Shown here: piece by piece, positions 1 to 10,023 of the stretch
How the letters are laid out: each line of letters begins with the position of its first letter
Position numbering within the stretch: position 1 is the first letter of the stretch
DNA from: Solicoccozyma terricola
Taxonomy: Eukaryota; Basidiomycota; Tremellomycetes; Filobasidiales; Piskurozymaceae
Length of the DNA: 64,000 bases
Assembly (NCBI GenBank): GCA_001600875.1
Contig: BCLD01000015.1
Span: forward strand, 289,862 to 353,861
Direction: 5' to 3'
Notes under the pieces: model-generated
Seen by the model: only the letters and a program-made list of their open reading frames with translations
Databases searched by the model: none
What the model was told of the DNA's origin: nothing
Made by a program: the position numbers and the translations under genes

Positions 1-294
1 ATCTTAGCGCATCCCGACGGCACCAACATCCGCCGCGAAGAGCATAAGAAATTCGAAGCGGATCAGCAGACAAATGCGGGACAAGATGAGACCAGTGCGG
101 CTTTGGCGCCTTCTGAGGGAGCTGTTGCAGGTACAGAGGCTGCTGTGACGGATGGGAAGCGGGTCAAAGATCAGTCGGAGGGTGGTTTACGGTTCAGAGT
201 TCCACCTACTACTGCCATCGCCGGACAGTTGATCAAGTTGTGGGCAGATGGTGGATTGGAGGCCACCGGTGGATTACAGAAGGGTAGGCTTTGA
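1..294 (+). CDS. 3' end of an unidentified protein (partial, cut by window edge)
   Basis: Frame 1 is open from the first base to a TGA at 292-294, giving the last 97 residues of a protein whose start lies outside the window. The tail is polar and Ala/Glu/Gln-rich, then ends in a more ordered basic stretch (LRFRVPPTTAIAG ... KLWADGGL). I do not recognise the family. No splice site is needed inside the window. It reads toward the minus-strand membrane protein gene, with about 0.8 kb between the two stop codons. Confidence 0.55.
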   Translation: MLAHPDGTNIRREEHKKFEADQQTNAGQDETSAALAPSEGAVAGTEAAVTDGKRVKDQSEGGLRFRVPPTTAIAGQLIKLWADGGLEATGGLQKGRL

Positions 295-1094
295 GATCGT
301 GCAATCCCTTCACGTCGTCTCTGTGACTATCGCAAATGCATGAGTTGTACCAGTTGTGTCAGTCCATACAGCAAGTAAATAGCTAGTAGAGATGCGGCCC
401 GGATATGGATATCGTCAACCTCTGCAGAAACAACAGGACATTCTACTCCGATGAGCTGATTTGAAGGAGGCCAAGAATCCGAAGAAACATTGGCAATGCT
501 TCACGGTCTCAAATACCACTGCTTGATCGAAAGCCCAGCCTTGGCTTGTTAATGTACACAATCAACCAAATGAATATGACCCGCTGTCCTTCAGCCTACG
601 ACGACAACTCCATTGCATTAAATCGAGAACACTATCATTAATACATTACGGAAATCTTCCACGCTCGATCCAACTTATTAAATATCCAACTATTTCTTGA
701 GGTTTTTCCCACTCATCATGATACCAAACCAAGTTCATTTCCTCACAATCACTTCCAATTAAAAGAAAAAAAAGAAAAAACAAGAGCATAAAGACGCATC
801 GACAACAAGAGACAAAGAAATTTGAAGAGAAAAGCATAAGCCGTCTTTTCCGAGAAACTCATAAAGCGCCAGACGTTTCGGGTGTTCGTTCCTTCGTGTG
901 TTTCCAAATCAGGCGGGGGGTTTGGCGGTAGCGGTGCACGCTATCTCCCTTCCTACGAACTACCAACGAGTGGAGCGCGTTCTTCGTCATGTAAGATTGA
1001 CCTTCCAGCTCTGAACGTCGTACTATCCCCCCGGGAAAACACCCACCATCAGCCTCCCTCCCTCTCTTTTCTTGGATTACCCAATGAAAACTCA
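295..1094. other. Convergent intergenic region
   Basis: 800 nt between two convergent stop codons. It is AT-richer than the flanking genes, and I see no supported gene. It presumably holds the two 3' UTRs. Confidence 0.5.
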
Positions 1095-2680
1095 CTAGAC
1101 ACTCTTAATGAGAGCGAACAAACTCAAGATGAAGAATGCCAACGCACTCCAGTGTACGAAAGCGGAACGATGGACGGTTTGATGGATGAAGATTGCAAAT
1201 AGTGCCCATGTGAGGACCTTGGGGAAGAAGGAGGAGGAGGAGGAGGAGGAGGAGGAAAAGATCAGTTGCTTGAAGAGATGGGCGGGGGATTGAGGGAGAG
1301 AGGAGCACTTACAGCTGCACCAGCTGCATCACCTTCACTGCTAGCAAATGCATAGGCAGTAGCAGTAGCCTCCAAAAAGACCTTTCAAACCCCATGTCAA
1401 ATCCACCACCAGTTAGTTCTTCTATACAATTTTTCCCCCCGGTGCTCTGAGGAATTTCAGAGACTTTGGAAGAAAAAACACTCACAAACGCCAAAAAGAC
1501 GAAGATCTTGGTGAATATCCCGGCTTTATGGTGTTGAGCGTCCACTCCGAAAGCTTGGAAGCCACTGACGATCACGAGTACGATGGTCCCTACCGGCAGA
1601 ACCCCCCATGCGCAGGTCATCAGCACCCTTCGCGGAACCACCCAACCAGCCAATAAAAAGAAACGGCAAAAACTCACAACCATGCCATAGCGAAAACGGT
1701 AGATGGACGAACAACTCTTGTGCAAGACTTTCAGATTTATGTTGAGTCTTGACGATGTAATAGCATTGAGATACAGCAGCTGATACGAGGAGGGATAAGA
1801 TGAATGCTACGATGTAGTCTGTGGGATGTGAGGCAGAAGAGACAAGTAAGGGTTAAAAGGACATTGATTTCGTTGTGGGGAGAAGGGAAAAATTTCTGTA
1901 CTAACGTTCTCGTCCCCAGACGTAGGTGTAGACTGCGTTGAGTACACCAAGGAGAGCGAATCGCCATGAGAGACCGTCAACGATGATTGATTTACCCTTT
2001 TCGGCTGTGTAGAGATGGAGAGGATTGGGAGATGGGTTAGCGATAAGTGTTATGAGAACGTGGGAGGCAAAAGATGATTCAACGTGTATAAGGAAACAGG
2101 ATTCAAACAGTATAGCTGGCTGAGCTCGCGGAAAACAGTGTTATTCACTAAGTTCGGCCAGAAAATGCTTGCTTCGCTCCCGAATAAAGGAATAAAGGCT
2201 CCCGAAGGAGGAAAGGAATGCTAGCTGCGCTCGCGAAAGAGGAAGGAGAGTATATAGCTCGCTACGCTCAGGGAGAGAATGCTGGCTTCGCTCGCGACGA
2301 AGAGAGAATAGCTCGCTACGCTCGCGGAAATCAACATACTTCGCTACGGTCAGGGAGAAAATGCTCGCTTCGCTCGCGAAGAAAGGAATGCTCGCCACGC
2401 TCGCGGAACTCAACATCCTTCGCTACGCTCAGATTGAGAATGCTCGCTTCGCTTCGCACTCGCACTCGCACTCACTAAACTGATAAATCATCGTTCCCAA
2501 TAAACACAAATGAATCAAACTCCAGATCCACAACGCATAATAACTCGGGGTGATATAAGTTTCCTTTCCATACCCATGCGTTCCTTCCGGTGAGACAGAA
2601 TTGTAGATGTTCCCGGAGAGGGAGAAAAAGAAGACGATGATGTTGACTACTTTGATGAGGATACCGTCTGTCCAAGCCAT
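1095..2680 (-). CDS. Polytopic membrane protein of unknown function, six exons
   Basis: Spliced model (minus strand): 2476-2680, 1906-2004, 1674-1818, 1486-1627, 1313-1381, 1095-1217; 260 aa. Hydrophobic segments alternate with short loops: an N-terminal span after MAWTDGIL, a span at [16 protein letters not shown], one at [17 protein letters not shown], then [16 protein letters not shown], a segment ending [21 protein letters not shown], and two C-terminal spans. The arrangement is reminiscent of fungal TspO/MBR-like or DUF1774-type membrane proteins, but I cannot assign a function. Phases agree at all five junctions. The weakest is intron 3, whose 5' site reads GTTTTT; the stronger GTGAGT four bases upstream on the coding strand would put a stop in frame. 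Intron 1 (471 nt) is several times longer than the others and is filled with a hairpin repeat array. Confidence 0.7.
2117..2475. repeat. Degenerate tandem hairpin repeat filling intron 1
   Basis: About eight to ten imperfect units of roughly 30-45 nt share the core GCTCGCTtCGCTCGCGAAGA. Each core contains the inverted repeat CTTCGC-TC-GCGAAG or a variant such as CTACGCTCGCG. Units are separated by purine-rich spacers (gaaagga, gagagaat). The array ends exactly at the intron's 5' splice site (minus-strand GTGAGTGCGAGTGCGAG), so the splice donor is embedded in repeat sequence. The same kind of array occurs in intron 1 of the oxidoreductase gene near 9.7-9.96 kb. Confidence 0.8.
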
Positions 2681-3131
2681 GGCGAGAGGAGGTGGATGTG
2701 GTGATAGACGTTGATGTAGATGATGATGATGATGATGTGAGCTGAGATGGCTAGCAGCCGAGTGGACTTGGGAGGCTGAATGTGCTTCCTTTGGTGTTCG
2801 TGACGTCACCGGAATGCCATACCACGACCCCGGCACCACGTCATTCCCCACCCGCCCGGTCAACTCCGGGTGATAAGCATTCGCCACCTTCGCCACCCTC
2901 GCCACCCTCGCCACGTCATTTCACCCTTAACGCCGACACGCCGACACGCCCAACCCCGTCATCCCGCCCCAAGCGCACCGAGATCTGCGCCTGTTCTTGT
3001 CTCCCCCTCCCTGCGCTTCCCACTCCCATCGTTATCCCACCACCCTACCCATCGTCCGCATCACCCCTCCCTGAAACCCCCGATTCCACCACCTCACACC
3101 CTTCAAGATCCCATCAAACAACACTGCAAAA
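2681..3131. promoter_or_regulatory. Divergent promoter region (membrane protein / eL36)
   Basis: 451 nt separate two outward-facing start codons. The half next to the eL36 gene is strongly C- and T-rich on the plus strand, with almost no G runs, as is common upstream of fungal ribosomal protein genes. A (tcatca)-like microsatellite lies near 2718-2740. No specific factor site is claimed. Confidence 0.55.
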
Positions 3132-4196
3132 ATGACGGACGTTGAGATGACTTCCACCAAGGAGACCTCAGTTAAGGCTCCTCGATCTAGTGCGTTTTAA
3201 GATTGTTTGGGATGGAGTTGAGGGGGATAATTGGGTGGTGGTTGCGTGGTTGGTTTTGGATTCAAATGTGGTGATGCGACGGGTGCTGGATGTCGGATTT
3301 GAAAAGGGGAAGGAGGGAGAGGATAGCCGAATCACCATCGTATCACCATGCGAAAGAAGAACCATACAACACCAAATCACCCCCAACATCCCATAAAAGT
3401 CTGTCGATTAACGCAAATACTAACATCCCACCCATCTTCCCTTCATTTCCTTTTATCCAGACTTCCGATTCGGACAGAACAAGGGTCGACCAACTACCAC
3501 CATTGCAAGGAAGACTCAACCATCTCACAGGAAGGGTGTCCAGACGTGCGTTCTTTCAGAGGAAGGTGGTTATACGGATCGGTCGAGCAGATACTGATGG
3601 TTGTGATAATTTTTCTTCTGTTTTTCTTCTTTCGCCTTTCTCTTATCTTGGGACTTTGTTGTTGTTTGGTGGTGCTGTGCTGTTGCATCGATGGATATAT
3701 TCGTTGGGGTCGGATCGGTCATACAACACGATCTTCTCTCCGCGGGACATATGGATAATGGAACAATCTGGACTCCCTTTCTCAAAAAAAAATTAAAAAT
3801 CTTCTACAACCCTTCATCAAAATCCAACAAAACCCATGTGCACCCACCATATATCAATTCTCCACCATACACCCCCCACCCAATTCTCAAACATCCAACA
3901 GCGAGAAGAAAGTCTTCGTCAAATCCATCGTCCGAGAAGTCTGTGGTTTCTCTCCATATGAGAAGCGAGTGATGGAACTCTTGAGGAATTCCAAGGATAA
4001 GAAGGCTAGGAAGCTCACAAAGAAGAGGGTGAGTCTTCTGTCGTGGGGACTGGGAGTGGGATTGCATGCTTGACATCAATACTGATTCGTTTGTGGGGGG
4101 GATTTTTCTCAGCTCGGTACGCTCCTCCGATCAAAGAGGAAGCTCGAGGAGCTCCAAGCTGTTATCCAGGAGAGCAGGAGGCAAGCAGGTCATTAA
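3132..4196 (+). CDS. RPL36: Large-subunit ribosomal protein eL36
   Basis: Exons 3132-3189, 3461-3545, 3902-4028, 4113-4196; 117 aa. This is a structural protein of the cytosolic 60S subunit. The product has the eL36 signature order: [12 protein letters not shown] near residue 21, a basic middle ([11 protein letters not shown]), [18 protein letters not shown] in the core, then [19 protein letters not shown] and a C-terminal ESRRQAGH. An N-terminal extension of about 20 residues (MTDVEMTS...) precedes the conserved part and is longer than in many homologues. Introns of 271, 356 and 84 nt interrupt the gene, and all phases match. It is divergent from the membrane protein gene and convergent with CK2 beta. 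Confidence 0.93.
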
Positions 4197-4584
4197 ACAA
4201 ACCTCTACGATTCGCCATCTATTCTTCCTTGGTCTTTTCTTTTGGTGGAACTGCGATTGGAGATTATTATTTTTCTTTTTATAAAAGAGAAGCCGGATGT
4301 CTGAAAAAGGGATTTTTTTATTTGTAGTCGTAGTGGCTGCTTTTCTTTTTGAGGCGATCCCTTTTCTCTTTTCTTCTTTGAATTATTATCCCATAGCGTT
4401 TCGCGTTTACGCATGATGATTTTGGGGACACATCGACCTCTGCGTGTGATGATGAACCCGTTCACGACGAGCACACAGCGTAAGAAACACGAAGATTTCA
4501 TTCATGCTATTTGGTATTACAGAAAAAGGACATCTAAAACGGGGTTTGTTTTCCAAATGGAAATTTAAAACAAACGTAACTTCG
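4197..4584. other. Convergent intergenic region (eL36 / CK2 beta)
   Basis: 388 nt between two convergent stop codons, AT-rich with T-runs typical of 3' ends. No gene seen. Confidence 0.5.
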
Positions 4585-6872
4585 TTACACCGACACGACG
4601 TTTCCCATCATCTCATCATCCACCGTCTTTGACAAACTCCCGAACACCTCAACAATCTTTTTCTGAGACTCGATATTTGTCCCACGTCGAACCACCACCC
4701 GGACCGTCTTCTTCCTGTCATGCCATGCTACAGGTCGATCCACAGGATCCTCGACAGGAGTCTCAATTTCAGATTCGGTTTCTGTTTCAGAGCAGGCCAG
4801 GTTCCGACGACGCCGACGAGGTGCGGGAGTGGGAAGGAAGTGGAGGCATGTGCGAGGGATAGGTGCGAGAAAATTGAACAGTGGAAGAGGTGGATTGTGG
4901 GTGTTGTTTGATAACGTCGCCGTCGTGTTGTCATTCATCCGACTAGTCGTCGGTGTTATCGATGCAACTGTTTTTTGTTTTCCTTGTCCCGCTGCCATAT
5001 CACCTCCCTGCGCCGTCGCCACCTTTCCATCATCCTCTTCCTCTTCGTCACTCTCCTCATCCTTCTCTTCATCATCATCATCAAACAATTTCCCACTCCC
5101 ACTCCCACTCCCACCACCTTGTCCATCACTAGGTCCAACACTCGGATCCTCCGTCCCAGTCGTCTCATTCCCACCAACAAATCTCCCTCTCCAATCCACA
5201 GATTCTAATTCATCAACCGTATGAGGTCTTGATCTCAACCAAGTCATCCTCGGTCCACTTCTCGCTCTCTCAGAAACCTTGAATCCGTAAATCCGGGGCT
5301 CGTATACTCCAGCATGAGGATATTTTTGTCCTCCATGTTCATTAGGGTTAACGACTGTGTGATTTTCTCCGGATGATGGTCTATCAGTTGATTCTTCACC
5401 GCCTTGTGTGGTAGGTATCGTTGTTGTTCCGACAGGTGTGGTTGGAGTTGGTGGACCGCCGGATGCTGTTGAATCAGTCGTTGGTGGACAGAATGGCATG
5501 GAGAGGAATTCAGGGTATGTTTGGAAGAATAGCATTGCGAATGTTGTTCCGAAGAATGCTCCTAACGGAGGGCGAGGAGGAGATTTAAAAGAAAAGCCAT
5601 CAGCGTGCATTTCAAATTTCTCCATATCAACCCTTCAACAATCCCACCACCCACCATCAACATTAGCATACCTCGAACTTGGCGGTCCATAAATATCTCC
5701 ACAATTCGGACAAAACAATTTTACAGTATCTAAACCTGGAGTATCAGATCTACCACATGGTAATACCGGAGTTGAATGACAGAGAACTCGAGGACAAGCT
5801 CCGAAATTTGATTGTTCGTATTTCTCAACCTAGGTAAAGGGGTAAAGTAACATGGGGGGGGGGGGGAGGTGTTCCAGCGAATTAGCGCATTTTTCCTCAA
5901 AACGACGACAGAGAATAGCCCCCCCCCCCCCCTCCCCCCGGATTTGACCCCTCACCATCTGTTGTAATCCAACCTTTGTCAATATAAACCGCTGATGAAC
6001 TAATCCATATAACAATTCAGCAGATGATTCAATGATTGATATATCCGGGATTGTATGAGAGTCTTCTTCTATGTGGAGTATGAGAAAAAGACGGCGGGGC
6101 ATGAAAGAGAGAGGATGATATCAGTTCACAACGAACGAACGTGAGTACCGTTTTCATTCGAACGGACAACTTTTCTTTCACACTAGAGGAACACTCACCT
6201 GGTTCTACATCTAATACCATCTCCAACGCTTCTTTCCAGAATGGAACTTGACTTTGCAGACCTGGAGAAAAATGAGGGGATGTGATTCTATAAGCTCGGG
6301 ACGGGGGAAAAGGTCCGATAGAAGGAGTCCCCAAAAGGTCGACACAACTCACCTGTCAAATTGAAATCATCCTCGATGAAATCTTCAAGAACTTCACAGT
6401 AATAATCATGTCCAGGTAAAGATGTGAACCAAGCCTAGAAGATAAAACCAAAACCCCAACCCGTCGGGACGATTAAGAAGGATGGTTTTTGGAAAGTTGG
6501 GTAAGGGGTTTCCAAATCGTCAGTAACAAACTCCTTGGGCCCGGTCTTCCTCTCGTTTCGTCTCGTCTCGACAGATGCAAATTGCAAAACTCACTATCCA
6601 TGTCAACGTCGAAGTCTCCTCTGAACTTGGTGGACTAGATGAAGCTATAACATTCCGTACCGAACGCGCGCACCGGACATCAAAATGGGAGAGTTTGGGT
6701 TCAGCGTGTGGGTTTTATAACAAGACAAGACAACACTTCATTCCGTTGGATGTGTGTCGCATCGTTATGAGGGGAACTAACCGTATCCATCCAAACCCTC
6801 TTCACCTTCCTCCATTGGCTCGTCGACTGTAGGTGGGTTTGTGGTTTCTGCTTGGGGCGTGTGATTGGACAT
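4585..6872 (-). CDS. CKB1: Casein kinase 2 regulatory (beta) subunit
   Basis: Exons (minus): 6782-6872, 6595-6620, 6353-6434, 6199-6261, 5956-6068, 5655-5829, 4585-5561; 508 aa. CK2 beta dimerises, holds two catalytic alpha subunits and steers substrate choice in nucleus and cytoplasm. Visible landmarks are WFTSLPGHDYYCEV, an acidic FIEDDFNLTG, ESSAELLYGLVHQRF, and the zinc finger with its Cys pairs (CPRVLC and CPNCGDIYGP). GAFFGTTFAMLFFQTYPE then forms the dimer helix, followed by VYEPRIYGFKVSERA. After the canonical part comes an unusually long tail of about 200 residues. It holds the acidic run DDDDEEKDEESDEEEEDD, a Ser/Thr-rich part and a basic end. The methionine at 5625 is intronic: phase and homology show GTGGGT..TTAG splicing from 5654 to 5562. 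Exon 2 is only 26 nt. Confidence 0.92.
5830..5955 (-). repeat. CK2 beta intron with G-tract at its start and C-tract near its end
   Basis: On the coding strand the intron opens with GTGAGGGG and then runs of 6 and 14 G (plus-strand C at 5919-5939). It carries 13 C (plus-strand G at 5854-5866) about 24 nt before the 3' splice site. The two tracts are complementary and could fold the intron into a long hairpin. Confidence 0.75.
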
Positions 6873-8326
6873 TACGAGTGGTGGTGGGGGGTGGTGGGGG
6901 GTGGTGGAGTGGTGGGGGAGAACACAGACGATGCTGTGTGAGTGAGTGAGTGAGTGAGTGAACCCGGCCGGGATGGATGGGATGGGCTGGGCTGTAATCT
7001 ATTTCTCACGGTGGACACCCCCCTCCTTTTCCCTCAAAACTTCAGTTCTCAACTTTCCCTCCTTTCCCTTTCTTTCCCTTTCTACTTCAATCGCTCGCAC
7101 CATTCCAATCATACCATCCTTCCTTGGCTGGTTATTTATCTTCCCCCTCTCGAGGGGGAGCAAACCAAGGATTGGGTAAACTAAGGGATGTAACGAGCGA
7201 AGAATAACGAGGAGGAGACTCCCAGCTCGTTTTGTAAAAAAGAACGTGGCATCAGCTTTCGCTGGCAACCTGAGATTTTTTTCCCCCGTCTTTTGGCGGG
7301 GGGGAAAGGTCGTTGAAGGACAACTAGATAGTGGCTTGATGTACAAGATGGTTATACGGAGGAGAATGGGTTGTGGTTGTTTATTACAATGGTTTCTTGT
7401 TTTTTTTTACCACCAGTTTGATTTTCATGAAGCGAGTATTCGTTCCACTAAGCCTAGAGAAAAAGAAAAAAAATCATCTTCTGCGAGCTCAGCGAAGAGC
7501 ATATCTTCTGCGAGCACATCAAGCTGTACTCTCTCCGAACCGAGCGAGCATCCTCCCTTCCTTCGCGAGCGTTTATCTTCCTCCATGAATACAGCCGAGC
7601 TCTACTGTCCTTTTTTTTTGGTGGGTTTTTTTTCGCAAGCGGACGTATTATATATTCTCCCCCCTGTATATACTCTTTTCGAATGTAGTCAACGAGCGAA
7701 GGTATCCTTTGTCTAAGTGATAGCGATGGATATACTATACGGGGATACGATTTCTTGACCCTGTCTGTATACAATACACCACGAAAAACGTCGGGGAACC
7801 ATACACGGCTCATGTACTCGTATCATCTGCTGAAACGAAAGACCCAAAAAGTACAACCTACAAAGTTCCCATTGCCACCGATCCGAGGTGTGACGGTTGC
7901 GATTGTATGATAAAATGACCGTGGTTGATCAGGGTTTTGTTCAGGTTTAAATGAAATGAACATTAAAAAACTATCGTACTAAGATAAGAAGCAAGAAGGA
8001 AAAAAAAAAACCCCAGCCAAGCCAAAAAAAAAAGAAAATTAAAACGAAAAAGAAAAAAAATTGCGAAGAGAGCGAATTCGCGACAACCTAGTTTCGACAG
8101 GATAGATAGAGCGTAGAGAAAAGATTTACGAGAAAGAAGAAAAGGAGAGAGTTGGGGGAGGCGCGGGAGAGGGAGAGATAGAGAGCGGGTAATACATGTA
8201 CAACCAATGGAGAAGGAGGGGAGGAAGACCGAGGAAACGGAAGATATTCACAAGGAAAAGTGAGGAAAACCAAAGCCAAGACGATTTCCTCTCCCTCCCC
8301 CGCGGCCCCCCCCCCCCTCTCTTCCC
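6873..8326. other. Intergenic region between CK2 beta and the oxidoreductase
   Basis: 1.45 kb without a supported gene. It contains a GTGAGTGA-type microsatellite at 6935-6960, pyrimidine-rich tracts at 7015-7110, an AGAA-rich stretch at 7985-8130, and at 7480-7575 several inverted copies of the GCGAG/CGAAGAG repeat also found in the two intron arrays. The first few hundred bases presumably hold the CK2 beta promoter. Open frames on both strands here lack splice-compatible neighbours or recognisable motifs. Confidence 0.45.
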
Positions 8327-9111
8327 TCAAACCACCACCTCTCTCCCATTCCCAACTCCTCCACAAACTTCACCTCCAGCACCTTCACCTTGAACGCAAA
8401 TCACTTCATCTTGCAATTTCCCTTTGGCTTTCTCCACCCTCTCTTTCTCTGCTTTCTCCGCGATATCACCAGTACCCCCTCCGATGGTACATGAAGAACA
8501 TTGCAAGACTTCACCCTTTGAGATTTCTTGGAATACTTCGAAGAATGCTTCGGGAGGTTGAGCACCGGAGATTGCGTATTTGTTACCGAATACGAAGAAG
8601 GGTACGCCGGTGATTCCGAGGTCCTGTAGGGGGGGGGGGGGGGGGGGNGGCCCCTTTTCGATCNGTTNTNGNGTNGNGNGGCCNGNGANGGTTTTTCCCC
8701 CCCCCCCCCCCGCCGGGTCCTTGCCAAAACTCACAGAAGCCCTCTTAAACCCCTTCTTCACATCCTCCAACGCATCCTGCCCATTCAACCACTCCAAAGC
8801 CTCTTCATTCGTTTTAAAAACACCAACATCGACAGCTTCTTGAGCCAACCACGTTTTATCTCCTATATCTTTCGATTTTTCAAAGTATCCGTGATTGAGA
8901 CGATCGATTAAGGGGAGTTGGAGTTGTTGACCGCCTTTGGCGTAGGCGTGGTGAATGAGTCGGTGGTATGTCGTCGTTGATGAGATTTGACCGTTGAGGG
9001 AACTAAGGGGGGTTGGGGGGGTGGGGGTGGGGGGGAAGGGTTCGAAGGGAGAAGCGATGGATAGATACGAGGGGGGACAAGAGGAAAAAGAACGAAAACG
9101 AAAAGAAAGAG

Positions 9112-9152
<41 letters not shown>

Positions 9153-10023
9153 CCCAAACCGCCCTTCCCCATCCCAAAAACCTTCAACTTAAACCCCCCC
9201 CCCCCCCCCCCCCCCAAACTCACAACTCAATCCCAGCCTTTTTCCCTTTCTCAATCAAACTCCTCTCCACAACCTCAAACCTATCTTTCCCAAATTTCTC
9301 CACATATCTCGTTCTCTTACATGAAGGAGTTTCACTTAATGTTGGATCCAATAAAAATGGATGAAATTCGATTTGGAAATCTAATCCTAGTTCAGCAGTT
9401 CGAGAGCATTGAATTGCACGACGGAGGTTTGAAAGACCGAGCATGCAGAATGGACCTGTGTGGGGTGTGGGGGGGGGGGGGTGGGGGGGTGTTGCGAAGC
9501 GTGCGATGCGTGCGATGCGTGCGAAGAGGAAAAGTGAAGATGGTTTGGTAAATGTCGAGGATAAAAGAGAGTTGCAAGGAAATATAAAAAAAAAAACGGG
9601 GTAGAAGAGATGGGGAAAAAAAAGGGACAATGTCGATCACTCAAATGAGTCTCGGAAGAAGGCTCACGAACAACAAAAGGAGAGATTTGGTCGATACGTT
9701 CGCGGGAGAGAATAGTGATTGCTCACTACGTTCCCGACGAGAGTGATTGCTCACTACGTTCGGCGAAGAAAGTAGGGATTGCTCGCTGCGCTCGCGAAGA
9801 GTGATTGCTCACTACGTTCGCGAAAGAGAGAGTAGTAATCACTCGCTTCCTCCTCACTCGCGAAGAGCCGAACGAATGCTTCACTCCGTTCTCAAAGAAA
9901 CGATCACTCTCTTCCCTCTCGAAAGAAACGAACGTTCACTACCGCTCCACTCGCTTACTCACAAATGGCATCCGAAGTAATATCAACCTTTATAGTCTTC
10001 TTCATTATATCTTTCCCCGCCAT
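8327..10023 (-). CDS. DsbA/FrnE-type thioredoxin-fold oxidoreductase
   Basis: Exons (minus): 9963-10023, 9224-9455, 8735-9002, 8327-8623; 285 aa. DSBA-like proteins have a thioredoxin fold with a helical insertion and act in thiol-disulfide or isomerase chemistry. The first exon ends in a lone T that joins the next exon to rebuild the active site C21-P-F-C24 inside ITSDAICPFCMLGL, directly after the first beta strand. Later come YHRLIHHAYAKGG in the helical insert and the cis-Pro loop GVPFFVFGNKYAISGAQPPE typical of the FrnE branch. The C-terminus adds a CSSC motif and a Glu/Lys helix. There is no obvious signal peptide, so a cytosolic or mitochondrial role is more likely than secretory. Intron 1 (507 nt) carries a hairpin repeat array; introns 2 and 3 carry long G and C tracts with ambiguous bases. 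Confidence 0.88.
8624..8734 (-). repeat. Intron 3 of the oxidoreductase: complementary G and C homopolymers with ambiguous bases
   Basis: Plus strand shows G19 at 8629-8647 and C15 at 8697-8711, with 11 ambiguous bases between 8648 and 8689. On the coding strand the G-tract lies near the 5' splice site and the C-tract runs straight into TACAG. The poor base calls between two complementary homopolymers suggest the sequencing itself was blocked there. Confidence 0.75.
9194..9215 (-). repeat. 22-nt C homopolymer (G on coding strand) beside a 5' splice site
   Basis: On the coding strand this reads GTGAGTTT followed by 22 G at the start of the oxidoreductase intron 2. A poly-A tract (poly-T on the coding strand) follows at 9113-9150. 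The 3' end of the same intron (9003-9040) is C-rich on the coding strand. Confidence 0.75.
9685..9962. repeat. Degenerate tandem hairpin repeat filling intron 1
   Basis: Six to eight imperfect units of about 28-40 nt carry the core GATTGCTCACTACGTTCGCGAAGAG. It closely resembles the 2.1-2.5 kb array (GCTCRCT-CG-TCGCGAAGA). As there, the array reaches the first 5' splice site of the host gene (minus-strand GTGAGTAAGCGAGTGGAGCG). One unit, at 9776-9801, is almost identical in core to units of the first array. Confidence 0.8.

Noticed and set aside
2117..2475. CRISPR-like array
   Set aside because: Units are degenerate, spacing is irregular, spacers are purine-rich simple sequence, and the host is eukaryotic.
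5562..5625. MEKFEMHADGF... as the start of a separate protein
   Set aside because: Homology across the junction (NVDG then AFFGTTF) and phase show this stretch is an intron of CK2 beta.
7246..7813. Overlapping open frames on both strands in the 6.9-8.3 kb interval
   Set aside because: They contain the dispersed hairpin repeat and T/A-runs, no motifs, and no in-phase exon neighbours.
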